Shown here: positions 20,987 to 32,169 of the stretch, one piece after another
How positions within the stretch are numbered: the first letter of the stretch is position 1
How the letters are laid out: each line of letters begins with the position of its first letter
DNA from: Acanthaster planci
Taxonomy: Eukaryota; Echinodermata; Asteroidea; Valvatida; Acanthasteridae
Direction of reading: 5' to 3'
NCBI RefSeq assembly: GCF_001949145.1
Contig: NW_019091404.1
Location: forward strand, 1,382,191 to 1,446,190
DNA: 64,000 nt
Made by a program: the position numbers and the translations under genes
The notes under the pieces: generated by a model
The model's database searches: none
What the model was told of the DNA's origin: nothing
Seen by the model: only the letters and a program-made list of their open reading frames with translations

Positions 20987-21321
20987 TGACAAATTTCAAA
21001 AGACAAACATGCCAGGAACTTCGTACATTATTACCTTCAACAGTTTGCAATCATTCCACTCGGCAAATTCGTCCTTCTGTTCGGTGATTTCATTAATTTG
21101 TAACCATTCGAATGACTTCTGGAATCGTACTCGTCATAGCAAATGTATAGGACAAGACTGAAAGTCCTATACACGCTTCCGTACGAATCACTTAAAGGTA
21201 GTTTAATCTGCGATCAACTTCACCTACGTCGATATACGTAAATGTACACCGTAGGCCTACGTGGAAGCCCGGTGACCATTAATGTTACCCTGAGGTGATG
21301 CCGGTGATCCAACCGCTAGCT

Positions 21322-21341
21322 GGGGTACATTCATGTACCCC
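21322..21341. repeat. Perfect 9-bp hairpin
   Basis: GGGGTACAT and ATGTACCCC are perfect inverted copies separated by TC. It is short but exact. Confidence 0.7.
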
Positions 21342-21826
21342 GACATCGCCTTGCATGCATGAGTACTGTTCACTATGGACGCTTTATTCAGGGAATCTTC
21401 GGGGAAATTCCCAGCTACCTACACGCATGCGCGTTTTATTTTTAACAAAATGATAGAGGTACAGGCCAGCAAGCGGTACCGATTACAAAGGGCTGTTCAC
21501 TCCCCGCAAAAAATAGTCTTACTGGAAGATGTTGCGTTTCGCGAATGTGAATTGAATAAACATTTTAGCTGAGTTTTTGAAGTATATATAAAAGGATTAA
21601 TTACGCTGTGTTCTTTCTTTGTGGCTTCTGTAAGTGGTTACGATTCGCGTTCTCTGATCCAAGACTCGGAGACAACCGCAAAGATGGGACCGGCTACCAG
21701 GCAGTACCTCAACTTCTGACTGAAGTAATTAAGTATTGGGCCATTGAAGCAAGAGTCCTTTTTGGTGGTCACATCCAAGACATTATTTCGGTATTCATTC
21801 CTCCACGGTTGTAATTCGTCCGACAT

Positions 21827-21907
21827 NNNNNNNNNNNNNNNNNNNNNNNNNNNNNNNNNNNNNNNNNNNNNNNNNNNNNNNNNNNNNNNNNNNNNNNNNN
21901 NNNNNNN
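21827..21907. other. Assembly gap (81 N)
   Basis: Unknown bases between the two caspase genes. Confidence 0.99.
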
Positions 21908-22252
21908 TTAAAGCCTGATCTGCTTACGGTCAATTTGAAAAAATGCCAGACAGAAAAAGAACTGAACTTTAATAATCCATGCGGGTTTTTTTCTGCCTCT
22001 TGATCACATACAGTACAATATTAATTACTTTACGTTTTGAAAATCCCAGTTCTTTAAAACCCTCCTTTTGCTGTGACTGTCAAAAACAGTCAAAATTGCT
22101 TCCACTTGATTTCCCCCAGTACACAGACACACACGGGAAATTTTACTGGTTTGGACCGACAGGACAACTGTGTAAAGAATGTGTCTTTTTTTTTAGGAGG
22201 GTTTTAATAAACTTGCACACCTCCCCTGGATACATAAAGTATAACCATGCAT

Positions 22253-22401
22253 CAGTGGTGTAACCACAGGGTGCTCCCATTTTCAAGGAGCACTGAACGC
22301 AAATTAACTGTGGCTAGTTCTGAAGGAGACTTCTACGTTTGTACATGTACACGTTCCAACACTTCAAACGGGGGAATCCCCCTCATTGTATTACGCCACT
22401 G
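22253..22401. mobile_element. Probable hAT-type MITE, 149 bp
   Basis: The ends are CAGTGGTGTAA and TTACGCCACTG, inverted copies with one mismatch, similar to the element at 61432. An 8-base target duplication is not visible here (CCATGCAT before, ATCGACAA after), so the insertion is old or one border is rearranged. No coding capacity. Confidence 0.6.
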
Positions 22402-22421
22402 ATCGACAAGACTCAAGCTGA

Positions 22422-22540
22422 GGCTGCATCTGAATCTGCTGTCTAGAGCTAGGTCTAGGTCTTCGCTCCATTGGAAATGCGAGGAGACGCATAGACAATA
22501 GACCTAGCCGTAGCTCTGGAAGCCCGTTTCGGACACGGCC
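22422..22540 (+). mobile_element. Foldback MITE, copy 3
   Basis: It is 119 bases with ends GGCTGCATCTGAA and TTCGGACACGGCC and the same self-complementary core as the copies at 4567 and 4785. It lies only 20 bases from the hAT-type MITE. No clear target duplication. Confidence 0.85.
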
Positions 22541-23376
22541 CGAGACTACATTATTTTACGAGTCTGATATATAGTTTCTTGTCCAGCCCCCCGCCACTCA
22601 CTGTCTTTCGAGCACCACACAATTTGACAACCACCAAATGGTGCTTTGTAATTATATGACGGTGATGTGAATATTTGGATGGCACTATTCGTAATAATGT
22701 CAGGCCGTGAGTTACATGTACCTGAAGGTGGCCGCAGGTTATAAATGTACATGGATATACGGTCTGTTCCCTTTTGATGACAAGTTATCAACGAGTCTGT
22801 TTACATTGTTTTTGCAATGTTTTATTTTTCACCACTGTCCGATTTGTCTGGGGCCATGGTCTCGGTTCTCGCCCCCATGAGGTCCAAGTCCCACCTTTGG
22901 ACCCTAAGGACTTGGTCTCGACCTCCGCCGTCAGATCTCGGTCTCAGGTTTTTACAATACTTCAGACAACCAAAACACTTAACGTGGAAATCACATTTAT
23001 ATAATTACTACATTTAGATTACATTTCACATATATAATGAATCTTTTGTTCGCTGATAAAATGAAAGGAAATTCGGTCGATGGTGGAACATTCTTTTGCC
23101 TCGATCTGGCACGCATGAATTCATAAACCATCCTTCTCCCACACACCAGAATTGCTTTCCTTCTGAAGTAAATAACAGAAATAATCTTGTCTTTGTCACT
23201 GTCGCCACTCTCAAACTTACTTCCTTGCACTTTTACTAATGTACAGTCTTCATCTCTTTCTCTGCTTCCACTTCCATGACACTTTAACATTTGCATTTAA
23301 ATTAATGACCTGCTATAACAGAACGAGGGTTCAACATGTCCCACCCGCAGGTACCCTCAGCCGAACACGTCGACAT
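22541..23376. other. Intergenic between caspase genes, no exon seen
   Basis: It contains a run of GGTCTCG-like and GAGGTCC-like words at about 22850-22945 that can partly pair. A 99-codon open frame on the minus strand (22997-23296) has no recognisable domain. Confidence 0.4.
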
Positions 23377-23460
23377 ACATGTGACCTTTTACCTGTGACC
23401 TTTACTTGACCTGCACTTGAGTTACAGGTCGGGCTAACCGGAAGACAACGAACCTGTCAG
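23377..23460. repeat. Flank of the caspase segmental duplication, copy B
   Basis: Partner of 12788-12870: it shares ACATGTGACC, GAGTTACAGGTCGGGC and the closing CTGTCAG in the same order. It lies 3' of caspase B at a distance close to that of its partner from caspase A. Confidence 0.6.
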
Positions 23461-25159
23461 AGTGGCAACCGTGGCTGTAAATTACTGGTTATGGCATACG
23501 TGCGTTTCTGCAGTAACAAGGAGCCAAGAGCCTTTCCAAGCCAAACAAACAAATTCTCCCAGACATGAAAAATGAGACCGAACACTCGGCCCTACGCTTT
23601 CCGCCAGAGCTCAGATTTGAGGCTGAAAACATAACAAAACTATTTCTTTCTCCACAATTTAAAATCAATGTCGTAGGGTTGTGTGAAGGCCTCTAACTTC
23701 AGTTGTGATATGGCAATTTTAGGAAATCTTTTCCCACTGTTTAAAATTAAATAATTTCAACATCACCAAAATTTCACAAAACTGTGTTTTTCAACCTCTG
23801 CAACTGTTCGTCAGTCGAAAGTTTGCAAAGCAAATATGCAACAGTTAAAAAACCATAAATCAGTTTCTGAAGTCTCACTTTTATTCAGCAAATAACCAAA
23901 CGGTCACCTTTGAATGACCTAAAAATACCTTCCAAACTATAAACTGGAAGTGAAGGGGACTGTGAACGGTTGGAGTTTGCCTCGAAAAAGTTTGCTATTC
24001 AAATCGTCCGTGCCCCTCATTATTCTGCATTGTTACAGGCAAAACTAACCAGTTGTGGGGTATGGGGAGGCCCATTCCTGACGAAAATAACTTTCCCTAA
24101 GTCTGTGCAGTAAACTAAACAGAGCAGGAGATGAGATGTTCAGTTTCAAATCCTCAGCCACGCCTTCAAGCGGCAGTCCTCCGTTTGAGCAAAAGAAAAA
24201 AAAACTTGCTAGGCTAGACTTTTTTAGACAGATCTAGCATTGGTTCATATTGCCTTTCCCCCAGTGATAACCCAAGAGAGAAATGTTTCAACTGCTTAAG
24301 CCTGCATCTCATGCTCTTGCAAACCTGGGTCACAGATAAATGCAATAACATCGCTGAATAACGCTTCAACTCTACAATATACAAGATACTGACACTACGT
24401 GTATGTATCTGCTCACTCAGGTTAATTGTGCTACTGTTAAACAAAGAAAAAACAGCATTCTCGCTCTAAGGAGACGAGATCCTAAACACAAACTTCTGTC
24501 GTTATGTGAAATTCTTGTGTCACTCAGGATCTTTTGGTCTTGCAATTCGTGACAAATAATAACAATGGCCAGGCCAGGGAGTATTTTTTAGTTGTCATGG
24601 GAACAATGCTCTTATTTCGTCTGAAAAAAACCAGAGTCGCTAATCAGAAAACAAATATGATTGTGATGACACACTTGAAATAACCTGGCAATGGCCAAAC
24701 TACAGAGGTTAGTGTTGAGGGTCTTCGGGAGACGAGGGTAGGCAGTCATCAATCTCCTAAATTTTATAACTTTGGAACCGGAACAGCCATAGGAATAGAC
24801 TACTGGTTAGACGCGAAAGCTTAATAAACATACTCACATTCTGTTGGATACTTTTGAAAGTGCAGACTTTTTTTGCATTGACACCCCCCTCCCCAGTTAA
24901 TTGTAAGCTTCGCCCTCTGGTAGGACTTACCACCTGAGCCCAATATGAAGGAGCTGCTTAACTGAAAACACTGCGCTGGGAACCAGTCACGGACAATATA
25001 AATCCTGCGTCATTGTGATTGGTAACCCATTTTGGCTAAGTAAATATTTCCAAGGCTTAGCAAATTCCTCAGTGTCTTCTTCAAATTGGCCCGAGGTTGT
25101 AAGGTCATGGCAAAATGCGGGAACAACTTAAGTTTCACCCCAGAAAAAATCTTGGACTT
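23461..25159. other. 3' flank of caspase B, no gene seen
   Basis: AT-rich DNA without supported exons or transposon ends on either strand. Confidence 0.45.
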
Positions 25160-25165
25160 TTTATT
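25160..25165 (-). other. Polyadenylation signal, caspase B
   Basis: AATAAA on the minus strand lies 29 bases after the stop codon, which would give a short 3' UTR. Confidence 0.6.
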
Positions 25166-25193
25166 GTGTTTTTAGTGTGGTGTTCTACTGCCC

Positions 25194-25304
25194 TTAATGT
25201 CCCGGGTTGAAGTAGAGCTTCTTCCGCAGCATCGTCACGGGAGCTGGGATTTGCTTGTTGCGTCCGGAAGACGACTCAAAGGCCAGAGCAACTTTGTTAT
25301 TAAC
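25194..25304 (-). CDS. Caspase B exon 8
   Basis: After a CTGTG/CACAG acceptor it encodes VNNKVALAFESSSGRNKQIP and MLRKKLYFNPGH, then TAA. This is the p10 C-terminal end. Residues 416-451. Confidence 0.95.
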   Translation of the reverse strand, partial: VNNKVALAFESSSGRNKQIPAPVTMLRKKLYFNPGH

Positions 25305-28300
25305 CTGTGATTTCAAGAAAACGAGAGAGACATATTTAGATCTCTGCTTAAACAACTTCTCAGGCCAGAGAGAGTGAATCATGTCACCTCCAATTCTGAC
25401 TGCAAAGCCACCGAAAGCGGCTCAGACTGTGTCGAAATTACTCGGCTGCAGCTTGAAACTGCACGACTCTATGAGAAGCCGCAGCCAAGTACTTCAGACG
25501 TAGCCTTTGATTACTTCCTGGGCAACAGACTTCATTCATGGATCAGTCCCAATGAAATTGAAAGCAAGGTTAACTTTTCATTCTTGGAAATTGAGAGTAC
25601 AAATGAGAGAAAGAAAAACGGTGAAATTTCATGAAAAATTAGGACCCATCCCCTCTGATGAAGTATTTCAAATTTGTGATCAAACATATCTCAGTGTTTA
25701 AAGCCAGATTTTGAAAGGGACGAAATCACATAAAACTGTCTGCTTCTATCAAAATCAATGGTTTACAATGTAAAAGACAGATTGTGGGAATAAGATCAAA
25801 AAAGCTTCCTCATGATAACGATCTTGGCTTTTGAAAAACAGAACCATGCCACGATACTGTCTCCTCTACTGATTCCGGTCAACTCACTATCGTCATCATC
25901 GACAGCAGGTCCTCTTTGGGAGCATGCTCCATAAAGACTTCCGACATAGCTTGCACAAACCAACTCCCGCGCTCTGAGTTACGCCATGACACAAACCCTG
26001 CCAAATAAAAGATCGTCCCATTATTTATCGCTTCACTTCGTGGTAAAGTGGTAAGAACTGACCTAGGATGTGGCTGTGAAAGGACGAATGAGGTATGATG
26101 ATGGAACGCTACGAGTCATTGTTAAGCAACAAAGACAGATGGCGTGATTTTTTCCCATAATGCAGTACAAACTTCCACTGATACGCTGCAAGTTTGCGGT
26201 ACTGTGAGCGTGGCCCTGTTTACCTGGCACCGTTGCGTAGGCCAGCAGCATGTCGCTCTGGCTGGGCAGCTTGGATCGGATGGCGTTGGATGCATCTGTG
26301 TCATCTTCTAACTCGCGCTGCAGCATCCTCTGGGCCAGTTCCTCGTCACTCAAGGGCGCTATGGAGTCTTGCGTGGCATCGGCGTCACTCGGGGCAACCG
26401 CCTTGGAATCTGTGGCTTCATGGCCACTATCAAATCGTTCTGCACAAAAGAAAAATCGCATGTCGAATCTTGGCTCCAGAAATTACGCTTAGTTGACAAG
26501 GGTACTAGGAATTTCAAAAAATAAGCACTTTCTTTTCAGCTGTCAAAAAAACTAAGCTTACCCCCTCTGCAAGCCTGAAGGAAGAAAAGCTTGGGTTTTC
26601 CCGCCAACGTGGGGCACCGGCCACCTTCAAAGTACGACGTGATGTGCTCGATCTTGACGATTCGCTCGTCAGTGCCGTATATAGCACCCTCTACACCGTG
26701 GGTCAAGATGGCTAGGATGAAGCAGTCAAAGGTGGAGTGGTTGTGGGAGGCAGTATCCCGAAAGATCTGTTGCATTTGCTGAGAAAAGGCAGTTTAAAAA
26801 GAAACCCAAAAAATGAACTCGATAATGACGCCTCTACGGACTTGTTTAATATCAACGAAGGAGGCCGAGAGGAGTGAGGGTGGGGGGGGGTCAAATTTCA
26901 CATCTTACCTCCCCAGTTTGGTCATTCTTGACAAGAGTTGTGAATCCAAGCTTTTCAAACACGTAGTTCAGGTTCTTGCCGTCAATGTCAGTTCCCTTCC
27001 TGGTGTTCATCGTCCTGAAGTGTTTGTTGTTGATGATGATAGCAATCCCTCGTGGTTTTGACTTCATCTGATAGACCTAAATATCAATAAATATCCGCAT
27101 TTGCTATGGATATTCAAAAAGTAACATCAATTTCGCTTGTCATTTTCTTGTTCTTTTTCTGCGTATTGTGGTACGTTAATGGTTTGTCCTGAGTACGGTG
27201 TCGCCATGGGGCTGTGATATGTTCAATTTACATCAACAAGGACGATCAGAGTGTCTACTGGAACCTGATAGCTCATAAAATCTTGGACAGAGATTTGATG
27301 GCTGGGTGAAAGTTCCGGGGAGGGTTGGGGGCACATGTCCCTTTCGGTCTCTGTTTCCCCTTCTAAACAAGTTACACTACTTTACAGACTGAGAGGAATG
27401 CACCAACATATTAACTTGAAAATCCTGCCGGCTGATGAAAGACTTACGTTGTCAATATCGGAGGCATCTTGATTGGCAGGGGGTATAGGGGATGCTGGCA
27501 TCTCCATACCGGTTACTAATGCAGGGCTGTTGCCTGGCCAAATGACCTTCGGTTGATCGTCTGCTCAGAGAAGCAAACAAGAAGACAGGAAACCACATCC
27601 ATTTACAAGTACGAGAAAGAAATTTTTGAGGGTAACAGCAAAGGGATTTGGAGATTCGCAGGGTGAAGAGTGGATAGATCGAAGACTTTCTCTGGTGAGA
27701 AGCAGGAACTCACCTGTCGGAGAAGTGATGACTGATTTGGCAGGTTGAGTATCCATGGGCTCGAACTTGGAGTCCCCCTGGGGTCCCGTGAGGGAGTCCG
27801 TGGGGTTGTCCACCACCCTCCCCGGCCTGGACTTAATCTGGGCCGGATACTTGGGCGCCGAGGCTGGGTCCAGTATGTCAGCCAGAATACCTTGCTTGTG
27901 TTCCCTTAGCGAATCCACAAAAGCGTCGAAGGCACGGGGTCCGCGCCTCTCCAAGGCATTTAGGAAAACCTGGTTGATCTTGCGACTCGTCTTTCCCTCC
28001 TCCTAGTGAGTGTCAAATCAAACCAGAGCTGAGCAGAGCTCATGCCATTTTGCATACTGAGTAGTTGGTGCACAGTCTTACAGGCAACGGTCAAAATGCT
28101 CAGGTCACTACCACCACAAAACAAATAGAATAGTCCAAATGGCTGCATACATTTTGAGTGAGTCACTCAGGGGTGTGAGTGGCCAGCTAGCAAAGAGCTA
28201 AAATGTGATAGGTTCCCGTGCGTTTGTACGGACCAGGTGTACAAAAAGCTGAAATTCAGGGTCAACATCTGAACCAAAAAAAGCTGTAATCAGCTAAAAG

Positions 28301-28613
28301 GCTGAATTCTCACACCCCTGACTAGAGAGCCTCATTCAGATTAATGACGTCTTGGGAAACTGCAATCATTTGGTGATTTCCCCAAAATCTTTCTTGGAGA
28401 ATTTCCACCTCTAGCCAAATACTCAGTGTTAAGTCTAAAAATCAGCCAAAGTTCAAAAATGGAAAAAACTGTGACATCTACCTTGAAGTCTTCATAGTCA
28501 GCAGGTTCAAAGATGTTCCTCTCAACAAGTGCATCGAAGACATAAGTCAAATTCATATCCTGCACCAGGGCCACGCGGTTTTTACGAAGCGCTTCCTTAT
28601 GATGCTTCTCCAT
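25194..28613 (-). CDS. Caspase-2-like initiator caspase, gene B (intact)
   Basis: Eight coding exons join without a break: 28613-28482, 28002-27714, 27560-27448, 27076-26909, 26778-26562, 26439-26224, 25997-25888 and 25304-25194, total 1,356 bases and 451 residues, about the length of vertebrate caspase-2. The product is an aspartate-specific cysteine protease zymogen of the apoptotic pathway, expected in cytosol or nucleus. CARD covers about residues 1-90. The linker runs to 178. p20 starts VYQMKSKPRGIAIIINNK and has His261 (LTHG) and Cys304 (QACRG). p10 has SDMLLAYATVPG and GFVSWRNSERGSWFVQAM, ending KKLYFNPGH. The HGVEGAIYG segment and CARD wording favour caspase-2 over caspase-9. DDTD (352-355) between p20 and p10 is a plausible self-cleavage site. 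All introns have GT-AG borders. Caspase A, 5.6 kb downstream, is its paralogue. Confidence 0.95.
25888..25997 (-). CDS. Caspase B exon 7
   Basis: It encodes GFVSWRNSERGSWFVQAM and KEDLLSMMTI, residues 379-415, the p10 substrate-pocket segment. The donor is GTGAGT, phase 0. Confidence 0.95.
26224..26439 (-). CDS. Caspase B exon 6 (interdomain linker, p10 start)
   Basis: It encodes residues 307-378: an acidic linker, ELEDDTDASNAIRSKLPS, and SDMLLAYATVPG. Phase 1 on both sides. The DDTD site is absent from gene A. Confidence 0.94.
26562..26778 (-). CDS. Caspase B exon 5 (catalytic His and Cys)
   Basis: It encodes residues 235-306 with AILTHGVEGAIYG (His261) and KPKLFFLQACRG (Cys304). The acceptor is TTTTCTCAG and the donor GTAAGC. 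Confidence 0.96.
26909..27076 (-). CDS. Caspase B exon 4 (p20 start)
   Basis: It encodes residues 179-234, with PRGIAIIINNKHF and GTDIDGKNLNYVFEKLGF, the standard caspase p20 start. The acceptor is TTTAG and the donor GTAAGA. Confidence 0.95.
27448..27560 (-). CDS. Caspase B exon 3 (linker)
   Basis: It encodes residues 141-178, proline-rich, ending NQDASDIDN. Aspartates at the end may be prodomain cleavage points. The donor is GTAAGT. Confidence 0.88.
27714..28002 (-). CDS. Caspase B exon 2 (CARD end)
   Basis: It encodes EEGKTSRKINQVFLNALERR and GPRAFDAFVDSLREHKQGIL, close to the caspase-2 CARD end, then a proline-rich linker. The acceptor is CACTAG and the donor GTGAGT. Confidence 0.94.
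28482..28613 (-). CDS. Caspase B exon 1 (start, CARD helices)
   Basis: The ATG at 28613 starts MEKHHKEALRKNRVALVQDM, identical to gene A over these residues. The open frame runs on upstream, but a CTGTAG acceptor 20 bases before the ATG and the same layout in gene A argue for this start. The donor is GTAGAT. Confidence 0.94.
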
Positions 28614-28633
28614 GGCAACTCCCAAATCTGATA
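28614..28633 (-). other. Caspase B 5' UTR part before the ATG
   Basis: Twenty bases lie between a TTTCTGTAG acceptor and the ATG. A further noncoding exon must lie upstream. Confidence 0.55.
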
Positions 28634-31600
28634 CTACAGAAAGCAAAAGTAAGCTCAGCTGCAGGCTGCATCCAAATTGAATGGCCTTGGCTGGGGGCAA
28701 CACACCATTCTATGGCATGCAAGTGCAGCCGCTGGGCAGTGACTTCCATAGGCTTACATGTTATTTCCAGCCACAATTAACTTTTTTAGGCCTATTTGTA
28801 AAGTGCAAAATAAGTGCCCTATATGTAAATTGGTCATTCCCTGAGGTTGGGCCACAATTTGTAACGGTGTCAATTGTTACATGGGTTTGTATAAAAATGA
28901 ATAGCTATTTCCCCGCATGTGGATTCCAAACTGACATCGTTACGCATCTTGCAAGGATGAATACAGAAGTATGTGTTATTTTTATAGAGTAAATGACCTA
29001 CTCTACAGGTCACGATAGGTGGTAAAAGTTTTTGATGTAACAAGGACACCATCACAAATTGTGCCCCAAACTCATGAAAGGACCCAAATACAGCATACAC
29101 AATGAGTGGCATGAATGGTAAAAACGTGAAAGACACAATACAATCAAAAAGAAAACAAGCACCAACCCCAAATATACATTACAAATAAATAATACAAAAC
29201 ATAACACATTAAGATATAAACATGATCCTGATGATAAACAGAGGAAAGCAGCCACATGAAGGTGTGGCTGAAGTTCTGAAATATTAGACAATCAATGGTC
29301 AACCATATCAACTGACGTAAAAGACAGGGCAGGGAAATTATTCTCCAAATATCTCGGTTGTGAAGGGCAGCCAAGACATCTAACCCAGCAGCGAATGCTT
29401 CCCTTGGTATTAAGTCAGAAGATAATCATGGCAGGCTTAAAAAGCCTCAGGCCTAGGTAATTTTGTTTTCGAATGAGACAAAACATGAAGGCGCATTCTA
29501 GGCCCCGGCCCTATTGCATTTGGTCGACGTCTGATTTTTACAGGTTAGGTTTAACTCCGATCCAAACCTTCTCAGCAAACTGAACAATAAAATACATTGG
29601 ATTAGGCCTACCTCAAAATAGTTGCGACGGATACCAAACCTTTCAATGTAAGTTCACAGTCTCAGTCATGTAGGCCTACACACAAATTGTCTGGAATTCC
29701 CCAAACTTCCGAAGTCTATCGTTACGTGCACAGAATGACAGTGATTGCGGCGCAGTTCCCATCAGTGGAGGTGACGCGTTTTGTACCATGACTTGTGTAC
29801 AGGAAAACGTATGTTATAATTTGGTATAGAGGGAAGGTACCACACTACAAAAGAACACGCCTTGATATTTGCTCTCGTTTGGTGGCGCTATTTCAACTTA
29901 GTGGGGATTAATTTCTACCCGCGCCCTGCGCAAACTTAAGTACGTTTACGCGTTGACCACAGGGGAAAAATGCTTGCTTCAATGTCTGCGAGTGTGATAG
30001 AAACAGGCATACTCACAGTCTCCAAATGATACAGATATCAAGTACTTTTTTATAAAAAGGAGGGGGAAAATAAAGATAAAGATTGCAGTATGAGGCTATT
30101 TCCGATCAATCAGCCTAATCTCTGGTTAAATTAATGACGATAAACATTCTAAGCCTTCTGAAAAATGGTCCTTTAAATTATAATGATCAACTATGATATC
30201 TCTCTTGAGAGCAGACGGGCCTAGTGGCCGCATGGTCAATAAATGTAAGAGCCCAGCTTTTTTCGGAAGGCAGTTGTGTAAAATGTAGTTGGATATCAAG
30301 GTGTGTTTTTTTATGTTGCAGCAGTGCGTGAAAGAGTTGACTGTCATGATTTTTTGTGTATGACCTGTCTTGTATAGGTGCGCCGGTTGACAACATTGAT
30401 CTCCATTATATTACATAGACTGGATAGCGGCGCTTCAGGAGGGTTAAGTGATGCTGTATGCCATGCATTTCTGGTCAACATGACCTTTTCCTCATGGGAA
30501 GATGGCTGAGCCCTCGGTCTCCTTCCCGAAAACAATTTTCTTATTAACTAACCCACTCGAAAGCAATAGTATTAACCTGTTTTTGTGTGTGTTCGATTTT
30601 AATTCATTTTTAATACCTATTGTCAATGGTTGAATTCCTTTGTTTGTAACTTCATTCAACAGAAACGTCAACACTCTGCTTCTCACTTTGGTTTCATCTC
30701 TGCCCCGAAGAAGAATTCTGTCCGTCACACAATTTGGGTTCAGTGCGTCTTTAGATCCGACAAACACAAATCATAGTTGTCTTGGAGATTTTTCCGGTGA
30801 AATCTGGGAAAACTAAACGACAAATCAGTCATTCAGTTTTTGAAACCGCTTTTGCCAATAAGTAACATTTCAGACGGTCAGACTTCCAGATAGTGAAGTT
30901 TCATATACAAAGCCTGATGGGCTAGATAGACTGTCATAAATTTCTTACTAGACCTAGGCCTATATAGGCTTAAAGTTAAGCATTATAAAGTACAAATTGA
31001 GAAACTTTCTGAAACTAAAAAAGTGCGACTCACATCATGATTCCTTCTGTTCCTTCTTCCAAACTTGACGTTGGTCTCCGGTAATTCACCACTGCTGCGT
31101 ACACCTCAGCCATTATTCTTTCCAAATTAATCCATTCCAAGTGAGGAATTCAGTGTTTCTTCGAAATCTGACGATTGAAGCACAAAAACCTCAACTGGTT
31201 TCTGAAAAACTCCATTTGAAATTCGCAACGCTTGTTATTTACCCTCCTGAAAATACCCATACGCGGGACGCGTTTTGGACCCGATGTCCTATCCAGTCAA
31301 TGGAGATCAATGTTTGGCAACAAGAAGAGCGCCCCCATTTGCGGACATCGATCAAACAACGAAACAGTGCTTACGGTTTTCAAGACCATTTGCTAAATGC
31401 CACGATAAACATTTTCCAAGTGAGTAATTTTTTCTGAGAGAGAAAATCATTGGAAAACGACATAGCCTGTTTTCCTAATCATCTTGAAGCTTGAGACGAC
31501 AGTAGTTTGTAGAACTTTTGCCAGGTTTTTTTTTTCAAATTTAAAGCTCACAGCTGAAGCAGGATGTCCGTCAACCCCCGAATACTTCCACAATTTGGCA

Positions 31601-31716
31601 CGAACACTTTACAACCAGGCTACAATCTCGATAGAATCTGTCAGTGGCATTTTTATAAGGGGATAGCCGTGCCAAATTCGCATGAACATTAACATTATTT
31701 AACCATCAAATCTCCA
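28634..31716. other. Upstream of caspase B, no coding exon seen
   Basis: The noncoding first exon of caspase B should lie here or further. One candidate donor on the minus strand is ATGAT-GTGAGT at about 31033, after a purine-rich segment. I would not call the exon on this alone. Minus-strand open frames of about 70-90 codons have no recognisable domain. Confidence 0.35.
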
Positions 31717-32169
31717 TCCAAGAGCAACATGCCAAATGTAATAAGCAGTGGTGACTTCCCCCCCCCAAAAAAAAATTCTCCACACCCACCCAAAATCCCA
31801 CTGTTTCCAGCTGCCTCGCATGCGAGGCGGTGCAAGGGTCGAATCAGGCCACGCCCACCCTTCACCCGGTACACCCACCCCAGCCCGGCCCTCATGCATG
31901 CCTCGCCCCTTCCCTGTCAACAATTTAGTTGGTTGGTATCCATGCATGCTCCAGACATTACAAGCTCGTGTCTCGACATGACGAGAACCAGTTCACTCTC
32001 TCACGAGGGAATTCTTGTGGCTTTGAACTGTGCAGTGAGTCACGCTTTGCCACCAGGGCTGAGTCATTTTCAGAGGACATTTCTGCCCATTTTTGACCTC
32101 AGCAGGCCCCGTAAAGCAGAGAGACGAGTCCTTATGGAAACGACTGAGCTTGTTGTGCGTATTTTGCAG
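31717..32169 (+). other. Candidate noncoding first exon or promoter segment
   Basis: GC-rich, CpG-containing DNA at about 31800-31950 is followed by a strong donor TTTTGCAG-GTAAGAG at 32169/32170. The plus strand is open for 195 codons across it, with no recognisable domain. It could be a distant 5' UTR exon of the SPSB gene about 19 kb downstream or of an unseen gene. This is an inference from composition and donor only. Confidence 0.2.

Larger units (their letters stand above)
20987..22252. other. No gene seen; contains assembly gap and hairpin
   Basis: The perfect hairpin GGGGTACAT-TC-ATGTACCCC is at 21322-21341. An 81-base gap of Ns covers 21827-21907. No supported exon is visible. Confidence 0.45.

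Noticed and set aside
28614-28703. Upstream extension of the caspase B start by 30 codons
   Set aside because: A good CTGTAG acceptor lies 20 bases before the MEKHH start and gene A has the same layout, so the upstream part is intron.
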